In this document: piece after piece, positions 34,435-43,107 of the stretch
How positions within the stretch are numbered: the stretch's first letter is position 1
Layout of the letters: the number at the start of each line of letters is the position of its first letter
Assembly (NCBI GenBank): GCA_023229505.1
Contig: JALNZD010000023.1
Coordinates: 1 to 57,303, forward strand
From: Bacteroidales bacterium
GTDB taxonomy: Bacteria; Bacteroidota; Bacteroidia; Bacteroidales; JAGOPY01
DNA: 57,303 nucleotides
Direction: 5' to 3'
Position numbers and translations under genes: made by a program
Notes under the pieces: generated by a model
The model's database searches: none
The model's input: the letters and a program-made list of their open reading frames with translations, nothing else
What the model was told of the DNA's origin: nothing

Positions 34435-34457
34435 TGACTAAAAAACGTTATTAGTCA
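34435..34457. promoter_or_regulatory. Candidate TetR operator 2
   Basis: 23-bp palindrome TGACTAA ... TTAGTCA with 9 of 11 paired positions, just downstream of the predicted -7 box of the RND operon. It shares the GAC ... GTCA arms with operator 1. Confidence 0.68.
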
Positions 34458-34482
34458 AAATGAATAATTAAAATCAATAAAC

Positions 34483-34569
34483 ATGAGCAACCACGAGGAA
34501 ATGAATATCGATCATAAGAAAGTCACAAATAAATTGTACTGCATTGATCCATCGCTTTCAGTGCGATAA
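34483..34569 (+). CDS. Possible 28-residue leader peptide
   Basis: ATG to TAA open frame (MSNHEEMNIDHKKVTNKLYC, then IDPSLSVR) in the leader between operator 2 and the RND gene. No similarity is recognised and the composition is unremarkable; it could equally be a chance frame. It is listed because it starts with ATG and lies at the expected place for a translated leader. Confidence 0.3.
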   Translation: MSNHEEMNIDHKKVTNKLYCIDPSLSVR

Positions 34570-34621
34570 TTTTTTTACAATAGAACTGACTATAAAACAA
34601 TAAACGTCAAAAAGTATATTT

Positions 34622-36919
34622 ATGATCCGTCTTTCCAAGCTAATTATACACTACCGTAAAGCCATCATCATTATCACCCTTTTACTGACTGTTGTGATGG
34701 CAATATTCTTCAGGAATCTTAAAATCGACCCGGATGTATTCAATTATCTCCCGAAAAATGACCCGAAAGCCATGCTTTTCAGGGAGGTAGGCGATAAATA
34801 CGGCGGGAATTATACCGGCGTCATCGGCCTGGAAACCGATGACATTTTTAACACGGCCACGCTGGAGCACATACGCCAGATAACCGACAGCCTTGAAACC
34901 ATTCCTGGCGTCGGGACCGTAACGAGCCTGACCAATATCATCGACATTAAAGGAAGTGACTGGGGCATAGAGATCGGTAACCTGGTTGACAAGTATGATA
35001 TTCCTCAAACAGATGAAGAACTGGCTGCTTTGAAAGCGTACGCTTTATCGCAGGATATGTACCGGGGCACGTTGGTTTCCGAAGATGCTACCTTCACGGC
35101 TGTCATGGTTAAAATTTCGGAAGGGATCGATAAGATCACCGTCGCCACGGCAATACAGGAGAAAGTCGAGTCCCTGAACCTGCCTGAAAAGGTTTATTTC
35201 GGCGGGATGCCGTTCGCATTTAAAAGCCTTGCCGACATTATCCTGGGCGACATGGACTTCCTGGCTCCTATCGCGGCACTCGTCATCATCATCGTGCTAT
35301 TCCTGTCGTTCCGCTCCTGGCGCGGGGTGGTCCTGCCGCTGCTCACTGTCGCCATCAGTATCATATGGACCTTAGGCCTCATGGGATTGATTCATATCAG
35401 GATTTCTATCATCTCTGACGTCATACCGGTGATCCTGCTGGCCGTTGGCAGCGCTTACACTATCCATGTGATCAACCGCGTCAGGCAAACCAGGGCGGAG
35501 AACCCGGACCGGACGCTGCAAGAAGCCCTGGCGTATATCATCATCCCGGTATTCCTCGCCGCAACGACCACCATGGCCGGGTTCATCTCCTTCATCTTCG
35601 GTTCTTACCTGACCATGATCAGCACTTTTGGCATCTTTATGGCGCTGGGCGTGGCGTTCGCCATGGTACTGTCACTGACTTTCGCCCCGGCTGTAATGGC
35701 ATTGTTCCCCGAAAAAATAAAACACGGGCAGCCTTTGAAGCAGAACAGCAAAGACCTGCTCGATAAGTTGCTTCAGAGGATTTTCAACCTGGTGATCAGC
35801 CATCCATGGCGTGTGATCATAAGCTGGTGCATTGTATTATGCATCGCCATTGCCGGCATATTCATGATTCAGCGCAAAGTGGATATCCTTGATTATTTCA
35901 GGAAATCCGATCCGACCCATATTGCCGAGGAGATCTTCCGGGAGAAATTCGGCGGGAGCATGCCTGTGTACCTGACTGTCAAAGGGGATGTCCAGGATCC
36001 CGAAGTGCTCAATACCATGCGCCTGGCGGCTGAGTTCATGGAACATTCTGAATCCGTGGTGCATACCCAGTCGGTGGCCGACCTGATCGAAGAGATGAAC
36101 GAGGTGATGGGCGAGGGGAAGGTCATCCCGGAGAAAAAGAATAAGGTCGATCAGCTCTGGTTCCTGCTGGAAGGACAGGATATTATGGAGCAACTCGTGA
36201 CGTATGAAAAGGATGAAGGACTCGTCAACGCGACGTTCAATACGGGTGATGTCGATAGGATGCAGGATTTTGTTGACAAGCTTCAGGGTTTTATCGATGA
36301 GCACCCGGCCTGGAAGGGGAAAGTAGATTTCACCGGATTGCCGTCGCTTTACCTGCAGATCGACCGGAGCCTGATCTTCAGCCAGATGCAGTCACTGATC
36401 TATGCCACGCTGCTCGTATTGCTGCTGGTCGCCATCATCTTGCGTTCATTACGGAGAGGCCTCCACGCCATCATCCCCATCCTGGCCACTTTGCTCGTTT
36501 TGTTTGGTTTTATGGGACTGGTAAAAATTCCCCTCGACATCGCGACGGTCCTGGTCGGAAGCGTTTCCATCGGGATAGGGGTGGATTATGCCATCCACAT
36601 GATCACCCATTTTGATCACGAGATCAAAGCAGGCGCAGATGTTTCTTACTCGCTGGGACATGCCATCCGGATCAGCGGGCGGGCCATTGTTATCAATGTG
36701 CTGTCGGTGGCGCTCGGCTTCATGGTGCTCATGTTCTCGAACCTCGTCCCGCTGCAGCGCTTCGGCCTGCTCGTTGCGGTGACGATGTTCACCTCCGGCG
36801 CCGCGGCGCTCACGCTGTTGCCGGCAACATTGTTTATTTCCGGAAAATTCAAAGTAATAAATAAGCCACAAAAACACCAAGACACCAAATATCACCAAAC
36901 CCTGTCAGTTAAACATTAA
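34622..36919 (+). CDS. RND-superfamily transporter (MMPL type)
   Basis: 765 residues with the classic RND layout: TM1 (about 13-30), a periplasmic loop, TM2-6 (about 205-370), TM7 (about 395), a second loop, TM8-12 (about 600-745). MMPL/SSD-like signatures are VGSAYTIHVINRVRQ in the first half and GIGVDYAIHMITHF in the second. Relatives move hopanoids, lipids or hydrophobic drugs. Followed by a LolA-like protein and an outer-membrane barrel, giving a plausible trans-envelope path. The last about 16 residues (KPQKHQDTKYHQTL...) are encoded by an intergenic inverted repeat and look like a recent addition. Confidence 0.93.
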   Translation: MIRLSKLIIHYRKAIIIITLLLTVVMAIFFRNLKIDPDVFNYLPKNDPKAMLFREVGDKYGGNYTGVIGLETDDIFNTATLEHIRQITDSLETIPGVGTVTSLTNIIDIKGSDWGIEIGNLVDKYDIPQTDEELAALKAYALSQDMYRGTLVSEDATFTAVMVKISEGIDKITVATAIQEKVESLNLPEKVYFGGMPFAFKSLADIILGDMDFLAPIAALVIIIVLFLSFRSWRGVVLPLLTVAISIIWTLGLMGLIHIRISIISDVIPVILLAVGSAYTIHVINRVRQTRAENPDRTLQEALAYIIIPVFLAATTTMAGFISFIFGSYLTMISTFGIFMALGVAFAMVLSLTFAPAVMALFPEKIKHGQPLKQNSKDLLDKLLQRIFNLVISHPWRVIISWCIVLCIAIAGIFMIQRKVDILDYFRKSDPTHIAEEIFREKFGGSMPVYLTVKGDVQDPEVLNTMRLAAEFMEHSESVVHTQSVADLIEEMNEVMGEGKVIPEKKNKVDQLWFLLEGQDIMEQLVTYEKDEGLVNATFNTGDVDRMQDFVDKLQGFIDEHPAWKGKVDFTGLPSLYLQIDRSLIFSQMQSLIYATLLVLLLVAIILRSLRRGLHAIIPILATLLVLFGFMGLVKIPLDIATVLVGSVSIGIGVDYAIHMITHFDHEIKAGADVSYSLGHAIRISGRAIVINVLSVALGFMVLMFSNLVPLQRFGLLVAVTMFTSGAAALTLLPATLFISGKFKVINKPQKHQDTKYHQTLSVKH

Positions 36920-36957
36920 CCGCTGTGAATTTTCGTGTTTTGGTGCTTTGGTGGCAA
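36864..36957. repeat. Inverted repeat of CCACCAAAACAC words
   Basis: The left arm GCCACAAAAACACCAAGACA and the right arm TGTTTTGGTGCTTTGGTGGC pair as a hairpin; same family as 22901-22992. The left arm lies inside the end of the RND gene. Confidence 0.78.
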
Positions 36958-36993
36958 TAAAGAGCACATTAAATAAAATTAAAAAATATACCA

Positions 36994-37728
36994 ATGAAAA
37001 AGAAAATCTGTTTAGCAGCCCTTCTCCTGGCCTTTTCAGCATTAAATACAAACGCACAGACCGGCACGGAGATCCTGAAAAAGACCGATGCCGTCATGTA
37101 CGCTTCCAAAGACCAGACGGCCAAAGTAAAAATCATCCTCACCGACAAGAAAGGCAACCAGCAGGAACGCGAAGCCGAATACATCCAGAAAGGCTCGGAA
37201 ATGCGGCTTTTCAAATTCACCGCCCCCGCATCCCAGCAAGGCATCGCTTTCCTGTCACTCCCGGAAGATGTCATGTATATTTATTTGCCGGCTTATGAAA
37301 AGGAGCGCCGGATCGCCTCGCACGTCAAGAACCAGACCTTTGCCGGCACCGACTTCTCTTATGACGACATGGAATCCAAGCCCCTTTCTGATGAGTACGA
37401 TGCTGAACTGCTTTCCCAGACCACGGATGCCTGGAAGCTGAAGCTCGTCCCGAAGACAGGCGTGGAGTCAGACTATTCCCGTCTCGAAATGCTGGTGAAC
37501 AAGGACAACAATTATCTCCGCCAGGTTGACTATTATGACCGCGGCGGGCAGAAGATCAAGCAACTGGTAAACAAGAAGATCGAAAAGGTTGATGGCTATT
37601 GGGCCGCCACAGAAATGGAAATGACCGATTTAGTGAAGGAGCACAGCACGATCTTCAAAACCTCCCAGGTGACCTTTGATGATAATTTGACGGCAGAAGA
37701 TTTCACAGTAAGAGAGATGAAGAAATGA
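36994..37728 (+). CDS. Outer membrane lipoprotein-sorting (LolA-like) protein
   Basis: 244 residues; signal peptide about 1-21 (KICLAALLLAFSALNTNA). LolA_like domain: FKFTAPASQQGIAFLSLPEDVMYIYLPA, RIASHVKNQTFAGTDFSYDDME and VDYYDRGGQKIKQL are hallmarks of the family regularly paired with MMPL transporters. Periplasmic carrier of a hydrophobic cargo is the usual inference. The stop overlaps the barrel gene start (ATGA). Confidence 0.9.
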   Translation: MKKKICLAALLLAFSALNTNAQTGTEILKKTDAVMYASKDQTAKVKIILTDKKGNQQEREAEYIQKGSEMRLFKFTAPASQQGIAFLSLPEDVMYIYLPAYEKERRIASHVKNQTFAGTDFSYDDMESKPLSDEYDAELLSQTTDAWKLKLVPKTGVESDYSRLEMLVNKDNNYLRQVDYYDRGGQKIKQLVNKKIEKVDGYWAATEMEMTDLVKEHSTIFKTSQVTFDDNLTAEDFTVREMKK

Positions 37729-39065
37729 AATCACTGATTTGTTTTATTTTATCCATCACTGCTCTTACGGCCGTTTCCCAGGAAAGCCCCTTACGCCTTT
37801 ACGGCGAGCTTTACCTCGACAATCGTTTCCGCCTCGGGGACGGCCAGTGGTCATGGAACGAGAACCGCCTCGATCTACAGCTCGATAAGAAGTTGGCTGA
37901 TAAGGCGAAGTTTCATTCCCAGGTCTGGCTGCGTTCCTTCGGTTATCCTTTCCTGCAGCATGCCGGGCAGCTTTTCGACAAGGACGAGACCTCCCCGTAC
38001 AACATTGACATCCGCGAAGCCTATGTGGAGCTTTACGGTGTCTTCACCAAAAACCTCGACATGAAGATCGGACGGCAGCGGATAGCCTGGGGGACGGCCG
38101 ACAAACTCAACCCCACCGACAATGTGAATTCTTATGACCTGGAGGACATCTGGGACTTTGGCCGCCATCTCGGATCCGACGCTATCCAGCTCAAGTATTA
38201 TTTCAAAGATTTTTACCTCGAAGGCGATTACGTCTTTTATTTCCGTCCATCGAATCTTCCGCGCGGCGATTGGGCCGAAGGGCTTTTCATGCCCATGGAG
38301 CTTCCCGCCTACCTGCACCTGGCCGCTTACGACGACAGCCTCGCCATGCCCCGGCTTAACCTGAAAGAGAACGCCACTTATGCCGTGAAACTCGGGGGAT
38401 TTGCAGCAGGTTTTGATTTTTCCGCCAGTTATGTTTATGGAAGGGAAGGGCTGCCCGTGAACTATTACAATAAAATTTCCCTTGCTGACGCCACTGGCGG
38501 GATAAGTGTTAAGAGCCTGTTTTTCTTCCCACGTCAGCATATTATTGGCATTGATATGGCCGGGGCCATAGGAATTGTAGGCATCTGGGCCGAAGCCGCC
38601 GCTTTTTTCCCCGAAGAAGAAATAATGCTCACCAATGATCTGTCGGCTTTTGGTCTCCCGCCTGTGGATTCCGTGATCTTAGAGAAGAAGCCCTGGTTCA
38701 AAGTAGCCGCCGGTCTCGACTATACCTTCCGCGGCGGACACTACGTGAACCTTCAGTACCTGCACGGATTTGTCCACGAACGCGGCCGCGGCAACCTGAA
38801 TGATTATTTTGTCTTCAATTACGAGAAGTATCTTTTCAATGACAAATTAAAGCTCCGGCCTCTCACCTGCGCTTTTGTGATTTCTGGCTGGCAGGACATT
38901 CCCGGCAACCATGCATTGATCTATATGCCTTCTTTCTCATATCTTCCCAACGCCAACACCGAGATTTCCCTCGGCATCCGCCTGATTGGCGGCGCCGGCG
39001 ACGACGTCTTTGCGAAGTATAAGGATAAGGATGAGTTTGTGCTGGGGGTGAGGTTTAAGTTTTGA
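37725..39065 (+). CDS. DUF1302-like outer-membrane beta-barrel protein
   Basis: 446 residues; signal peptide about 1-19. Alternating amphipathic strands with aromatic belts and a final strand KDEFVLGVRFKF ending in Phe, as for outer-membrane barrels. Motifs IGRQRIAWGTADKLNPTDNVN (written IGRQRIAWG then ADKLNPTD) are typical of DUF1302/Porin-like partners of RND-LolA-like systems. Translationally coupled to the LolA-like gene, so it likely completes the export route across the outer membrane. Confidence 0.85.
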   Translation: MKSLICFILSITALTAVSQESPLRLYGELYLDNRFRLGDGQWSWNENRLDLQLDKKLADKAKFHSQVWLRSFGYPFLQHAGQLFDKDETSPYNIDIREAYVELYGVFTKNLDMKIGRQRIAWGTADKLNPTDNVNSYDLEDIWDFGRHLGSDAIQLKYYFKDFYLEGDYVFYFRPSNLPRGDWAEGLFMPMELPAYLHLAAYDDSLAMPRLNLKENATYAVKLGGFAAGFDFSASYVYGREGLPVNYYNKISLADATGGISVKSLFFFPRQHIIGIDMAGAIGIVGIWAEAAAFFPEEEIMLTNDLSAFGLPPVDSVILEKKPWFKVAAGLDYTFRGGHYVNLQYLHGFVHERGRGNLNDYFVFNYEKYLFNDKLKLRPLTCAFVISGWQDIPGNHALIYMPSFSYLPNANTEISLGIRLIGGAGDDVFAKYKDKDEFVLGVRFKF

Positions 39066-39120
39066 TGGGGTTTTTGCAGGCACATTTCGACAGGCTGTAA
39101 AAAATCGTATTTTTATCCTC

Positions 39121-40383
39121 ATGTTCGATTTTTTAAATAAGCTGGATCGGAAAGGCCGCAAACCAAGGTTCGGGGGAGAGGAAATTTTTAAGTTCATCGG
39201 CCCGGGATTGCTGGTTACGGTTGGGTTTATCGATCCGGGGAACTGGGCGTCGAACCTGGCGGCAGGAGCCGATTATGGCTATACGCTTGTATGGATGGTT
39301 ACCCTCTCCACCATCATGTTGATCTTTCTACAGCATAATGTGGCCCACCTGGGTATTGCAACGGGACTATGCCTGTCGGAAGCTACCACTATCTACCTTA
39401 AACCACGGTATTCCAGGCTTTTTCTCGGGTCGGCGATGCTCGCCTCCATCTCAACCTCGCTGGCTGAAATCCTTGGCGGCGCGATCGCCCTTAACATGCT
39501 TTTCAATATTCCCGTCAGGGCAGGAGCGCTGCTTGTCCTGGTCTTCGTGATGATCATGCTTTATTCGAACTCTTACCGGGTCATTGAGAAGTGGATCATT
39601 GCCTTTGTTTCCATTATCGGGTTATCGTTCATTTATGAGCTTACGCTCGTGAATATCGACTGGGACCATGCGGTCCGCTCCTGGGTGACGCCATCGTTTC
39701 CAAAAGGCTCCATGATCATCATCATGAGTGTCCTGGGTGCCGTCGTCATGCCCCACAACCTCTTTCTTCACTCGGAGATCATCCAGAGCCGCCAGTGGAA
39801 CCGGAAGGATGAAAAGGTGATCAAAAGACAGCTCAAATATGAGTTTTTCGATACGTTGTTTTCTATGGTCGTAGGATGGGCCATCAACAGCGCCATGATT
39901 TTGCTGGCAGCGGCCACTTTCTTTTCATCCGGCACAAAGGTTACGGAGCTGCAGCAGGCAAACCAGCTCCTGGGACCATTACTCGGAAATCATGCGGCTG
40001 TAGTTTTTGCCGTTGCTTTGCTCTTTGCAGGCGTTGCGTCAACCATCACCTCCGGCATGGCGGCGGGAAGCATTTTTGCAGGGATATTCAAAGAGCCGTA
40101 TGATATCAAAGATAACCACTCGCGCCTGGGGGTAGCGCTTTCGCTGGTAATTGCTTTCGGGATCATCCTGCTGATATCAAACCCTTTCATGGGATTGATC
40201 ATTTCCCAGATGGTGCTGAGTATCCAGCTTCCGTTTACTATTTTTCTGCAGGTCCGCCTGACATCCTCCGGGAAGGTTATGGGAAAATACAAGAACACGA
40301 TGTTTACCCGCACGCTGCTTTATACCATCGGGGGGATCGTGACGTTGCTGAATATTATGCTTTTTATCAGCTTCTTTGTTTAG
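39121..40383 (+). CDS. Nramp family divalent-metal transporter
   Basis: 420 residues, about eleven transmembrane helices of the LeuT-like Nramp fold. Metal-site motif DPGN in VGFIDPGNWASNL (TM1) and MPHN in VVMPHNLFLHSE (TM6, Met as metal ligand). Proton-coupled Mn2+ or Fe2+ uptake is expected. Starts 55 nt after the barrel gene but is not obviously part of the RND operon. Confidence 0.95.
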   Translation: MFDFLNKLDRKGRKPRFGGEEIFKFIGPGLLVTVGFIDPGNWASNLAAGADYGYTLVWMVTLSTIMLIFLQHNVAHLGIATGLCLSEATTIYLKPRYSRLFLGSAMLASISTSLAEILGGAIALNMLFNIPVRAGALLVLVFVMIMLYSNSYRVIEKWIIAFVSIIGLSFIYELTLVNIDWDHAVRSWVTPSFPKGSMIIIMSVLGAVVMPHNLFLHSEIIQSRQWNRKDEKVIKRQLKYEFFDTLFSMVVGWAINSAMILLAAATFFSSGTKVTELQQANQLLGPLLGNHAAVVFAVALLFAGVASTITSGMAAGSIFAGIFKEPYDIKDNHSRLGVALSLVIAFGIILLISNPFMGLIISQMVLSIQLPFTIFLQVRLTSSGKVMGKYKNTMFTRTLLYTIGGIVTLLNIMLFISFFV

Positions 40384-40410
40384 TGAAAGGCTACCTTAAA
40401 TTTCTTTTCT

Positions 40411-40500
40411 GTTCAGCGAAAATCTGCGTTTATCAGCGAGAAACTTTTTTGATGGTTCTCGCAGATGCGCGCAGATTAAAGCGCAGATTAGCACAGATTA
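40411..40500. repeat. Dispersed TTCTCGC...GCGAGAA element, copy c
   Basis: Two half-units in opposed order: AAAATCTGCG ... CAGCGAGAAAC, then GGTTCTCGCAGAT ... GCGCAGATTAGC. Located between convergent nramp and cyclophilin genes. Confidence 0.75.
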
Positions 40501-40506
40501 TATATT

Positions 40507-41154
40507 TTAATTTTTTATTCTTACTTCCCTGATGTAATCTAATCCCGGAAACTTCTTCTCCCAGTAAGCATTGCCTTGCACCATCACCGAGTCCTGGTGG
40601 TTGGCGGGCTCGAAACCATTGTTACTGTTGAATGCTTCAACGACCTCAAAGCCGCTGATGATCCTGGCTATGGGTGGAAAACCGCGGAGGCCGTTATAAT
40701 TGATCGTATCGAGCTTGAAATTGTCTTTAATATTGATGAAAAGCTGGGCGGTGCGGGTATTTGCACCATCACGGGCATAGGAAATAACACCCTTCAGGTT
40801 GCTCCCTTTGACGGGCTCATCTGCAATGGGCCGTTTGTCCCAGAAGAAATTGGCTTCGGAGCTGTCAGAAATACCGAACTGGACGACGTATTCGGGCTGA
40901 ACCCGGAAGATGCAGTTGTCGGTGTAAAAGCCTGACTTAATGAGTTGGTATAGCCTGTCGGCGCCCTGTGGCGACCAGTCCCGGTAAGCTTCAATGGTGA
41001 TTTCTCCTTTGGTGGTGACAAAAACGGCCTGGAAGGTGTCCGGGGCGGTGAGATGGAGAAGGGCTGTATCAGGGATGGTCTGACTATGGAGAGAAAGGGC
41101 TGATATGCTAAGCAGGAGCATGATCAGGGATTGGGGGAGAAGAGGTCGGTTCAT
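40507..41154 (-). CDS. Secreted peptidyl-prolyl cis-trans isomerase (cyclophilin type)
   Basis: 215 residues; signal peptide about 1-26 (QSLIMLLLSISALSLHSQ). Cyclophilin domain: TTKGEITIEAYRDWSPQGADRLYQLIKSGFYTD, FRVQPEYVVQFGISD, GVISYARDGANTRTAQLFIN. The catalytic Arg and the QLFIN segment are kept. Periplasmic protein folding is the expected role. Confidence 0.92.
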   Translation of the reverse strand: MNRPLLPQSLIMLLLSISALSLHSQTIPDTALLHLTAPDTFQAVFVTTKGEITIEAYRDWSPQGADRLYQLIKSGFYTDNCIFRVQPEYVVQFGISDSSEANFFWDKRPIADEPVKGSNLKGVISYARDGANTRTAQLFINIKDNFKLDTINYNGLRGFPPIARIISGFEVVEAFNSNNGFEPANHQDSVMVQGNAYWEKKFPGLDYIREVRIKN

Positions 41155-41203
41155 CCTTTTTTTAAGCTAATTTAGGATGTTTCCGTTAAATCATAGACAC
41201 AGA

Positions 41204-41277
41204 AATGATTTACGGTTTACAATTTACAATCTAAGATCTTAGATCTTAAACTGTAAATTGCAAATCATTTTTCTTAA
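41204..41277. repeat. Inverted word repeat, candidate terminator
   Basis: The arms AAATGATTTACGGTTTACAA and TGTAAATTGCAAATCATTT pair imperfectly around an AGATCT-rich centre. Directly downstream of the minus-strand gene ending at 41281; a terminator role is plausible. Confidence 0.7.
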
Positions 41278-41280
41278 AAA

Positions 41281-41742
41281 TTAATTCAGGAAGATTTCCC
41301 GCATCGTTTTTCTCCCGGTAATTTCCCTCAGGGTCGAATAGCTGGAAACGGTTTTTTGGAATTCTTCTCCTAGTGCTTCCCTGATCTTTTTCTCAACATC
41401 ATCCCTCTTTGCGTCCCTTTCCGGATTCGGATCGTATGAAGCAAAATTCTCTGCCTCGGTCATCAGGATCAGGTCGAAATCCTGGGGATTCGATGCTTCA
41501 CCCATAAGGATCTTGTAAGATTTGATCAGTTTTTGCTGGACTAACTCATCCATGGATGCTTTCCAGGTTTTACTCAGGCCTTTTAAATAATCATCCCCCA
41601 TATTGGCCTTTAGTTTAACAAAAGTCAGGTTCCAGACTGAGCCTTCAGAATAAAGGTCGGCCTCCTGTGCTTTCAGATTTAAGGAGATCAGGATCGAAGT
41701 AAGGAAAAACACGCTGAATAGCGTAACAGTAAGCTTTTTCAT
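41281..41742 (-). CDS. Secreted protein of unknown function
   Basis: 153 residues; signal peptide about 1-25 (MKKLTVTLFSVFFLTSILIS, continuing LNLKAQ). Mature part with WNLTFVKLKANMGDDYLKG ... LILMTEAENFASYDPNPE has the feel of a small ferredoxin-like dimeric alpha-beta barrel, but no family is assigned. Probably periplasmic. Alone on the minus strand between two repeats. Confidence 0.7.
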   Translation of the reverse strand: MKKLTVTLFSVFFLTSILISLNLKAQEADLYSEGSVWNLTFVKLKANMGDDYLKGLSKTWKASMDELVQQKLIKSYKILMGEASNPQDFDLILMTEAENFASYDPNPERDAKRDDVEKKIREALGEEFQKTVSSYSTLREITGRKTMREIFLN

Positions 41743-42103
41743 AATTTTAATTTTAGTTGGGTTATTGGTTATTAAGAAATATTCTAAACAAAGGTATTTA
41801 ATAAAACAGGTGTAGGGAATATTTAACGATTCTTTAACAAAAAATAGGGATTAAGTTCTTGAAAATCATGACAAAAAATGCCTTGAATAAAACTGGAATA
41901 AGGTTTCTCGCTGATGGGCGCAGATATTCAGCGCAGATTTCCGCAGATAAGAGAAAATGTATTTTTAAGATCAGCGTAAATCAGATGTAAAAATCTGCGT
42001 AAATCAGCGAGAAACAGTCTTAAATCTGCATAAATTTGATCAGAATTTAACAACAAGTGATATGATCGGGTTAAGCGGGTATGATATTTAAAAACGATTG
42101 AAT
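41743..42103. repeat. Intergenic region with dispersed element, copy d (41904-42015)
   Basis: 360-nt gap. TTTCTCGCTGATGGGCGCAG at the left and AATCAGCGAGAAAC at the right of the element, with internal CAGCGCAGATT and ATCTGCGTAAATC. The left 160 nt hold the promoter of the secreted protein gene; no other gene recognised. Confidence 0.75.
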
Positions 42104-42619
42104 ATGATCGAAATAAGGGAAGAAAGAAAAGAAGATTTTGGAGCAGTCAGGATCGTTAATGACATGGCATTCAACCAGCCACAGGAAGGCAACATCGTAG
42201 AGAAGCTCAGGAAATCAAGCCTGGATCTACTGTCGTTAGTGGCTGTTAAAGATGGAAAAATAGTCGGCCATATTTTCTTCAGTCCTGTCGAAATTCCGGA
42301 ACATCAAAACATAAGACATGGAATGGGACTGGCCCCACTGGCTGTTATACCCGAATACCAGGGAAAGGGAATCGGTTCAATGCTGGTCAGGGAAGGAATC
42401 AGCAGATTAAAATCGAAACAGGTGCCTTTCATCATTGTCCTCGGACACGATACTTATTACCCTAAGTTCGACTTTGAACGGGCTTCGGATTACGGCATAA
42501 AATGTCAATGGGATGGAGTCCCGGATGAAGCCTTCATGATCATCATCCTTGATAAGGAAATCATGAAAGACGTCAGTGGCGTTGCAAAATACAGGGATGA
42601 ATTTAATGAGGCCATCTGA
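42104..42619 (+). CDS. GNAT N-acetyltransferase (YhbS/COG3153-like)
   Basis: 171 residues from the ATG at 42104 (a TTG two codons earlier is less likely). GNAT fold: IEIREERKEDFGAVRIVND, LVAVKDGKIVGHIFFSPV, LAPLAVIPEYQGKGIGSML with the acetyl-CoA loop QGKGIG, and IIVLGHDTYYPKFDFERA. Substrate unknown, typical of COG3153. Same strand as tadA, 32 nt upstream. Confidence 0.9.
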   Translation: MIEIREERKEDFGAVRIVNDMAFNQPQEGNIVEKLRKSSLDLLSLVAVKDGKIVGHIFFSPVEIPEHQNIRHGMGLAPLAVIPEYQGKGIGSMLVREGISRLKSKQVPFIIVLGHDTYYPKFDFERASDYGIKCQWDGVPDEAFMIIILDKEIMKDVSGVAKYRDEFNEAI

Positions 42620-42651
42620 GGAAAAAAGGCGGAAAAATAATTAGTTTTGTA

Positions 42652-43107
42652 ATGATGGTATTCACAGACGAATATTACATGCGAGAAGCCCTGAAGGAGG
42701 CGAGGAAAGCGCTCGATCTGGATGAAGTGCCAGTTGGCGCTGTCATCGTCTGCTACGACCGGATCATCGCACGGGGCCATAACCTGACCGAGCGGCTTAA
42801 TGACGTCACGGCCCACGCCGAGATGCAGGCTTTCACGTCAGCCGCTAACTACCTGGGTGCGAAATACCTGGAAGAATGCACCCTTTACGTGACCCTCGAA
42901 CCATGCGTAATGTGCGCGGGGGCTGCTTTTTGGACGCAAATCGACCGGGTGGTTTATGGTGCCGCTGACGACAAGCGCGGTTACACAAAAACCAATGCGC
43001 CATTGCTTCATCCCCGCACGAAAGTAGTGCCGGGCATCCTCGAAGCAGAATGTGCTGACTTGCTGATAGAATTTTTCAAATCAAAACGACAAGATGCAAC
43101 TGAATAA
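42652..43107 (+). CDS. tadA: tRNA-specific adenosine deaminase
   Basis: 151 residues. Deaminase zinc motif HAE at residues 55-57 and PCVMC at 84-88, with VPVGAVIV and GAADDKRGYTKTNAPLLHP. Converts A34 to inosine in tRNA-Arg(ACG). Length and motifs fit TadA; a general cytidine or guanine deaminase is less likely. The 3' end overlaps the next gene by 14 nt. Confidence 0.92.
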   Translation: MMVFTDEYYMREALKEARKALDLDEVPVGAVIVCYDRIIARGHNLTERLNDVTAHAEMQAFTSAANYLGAKYLEECTLYVTLEPCVMCAGAAFWTQIDRVVYGAADDKRGYTKTNAPLLHPRTKVVPGILEAECADLLIEFFKSKRQDATE

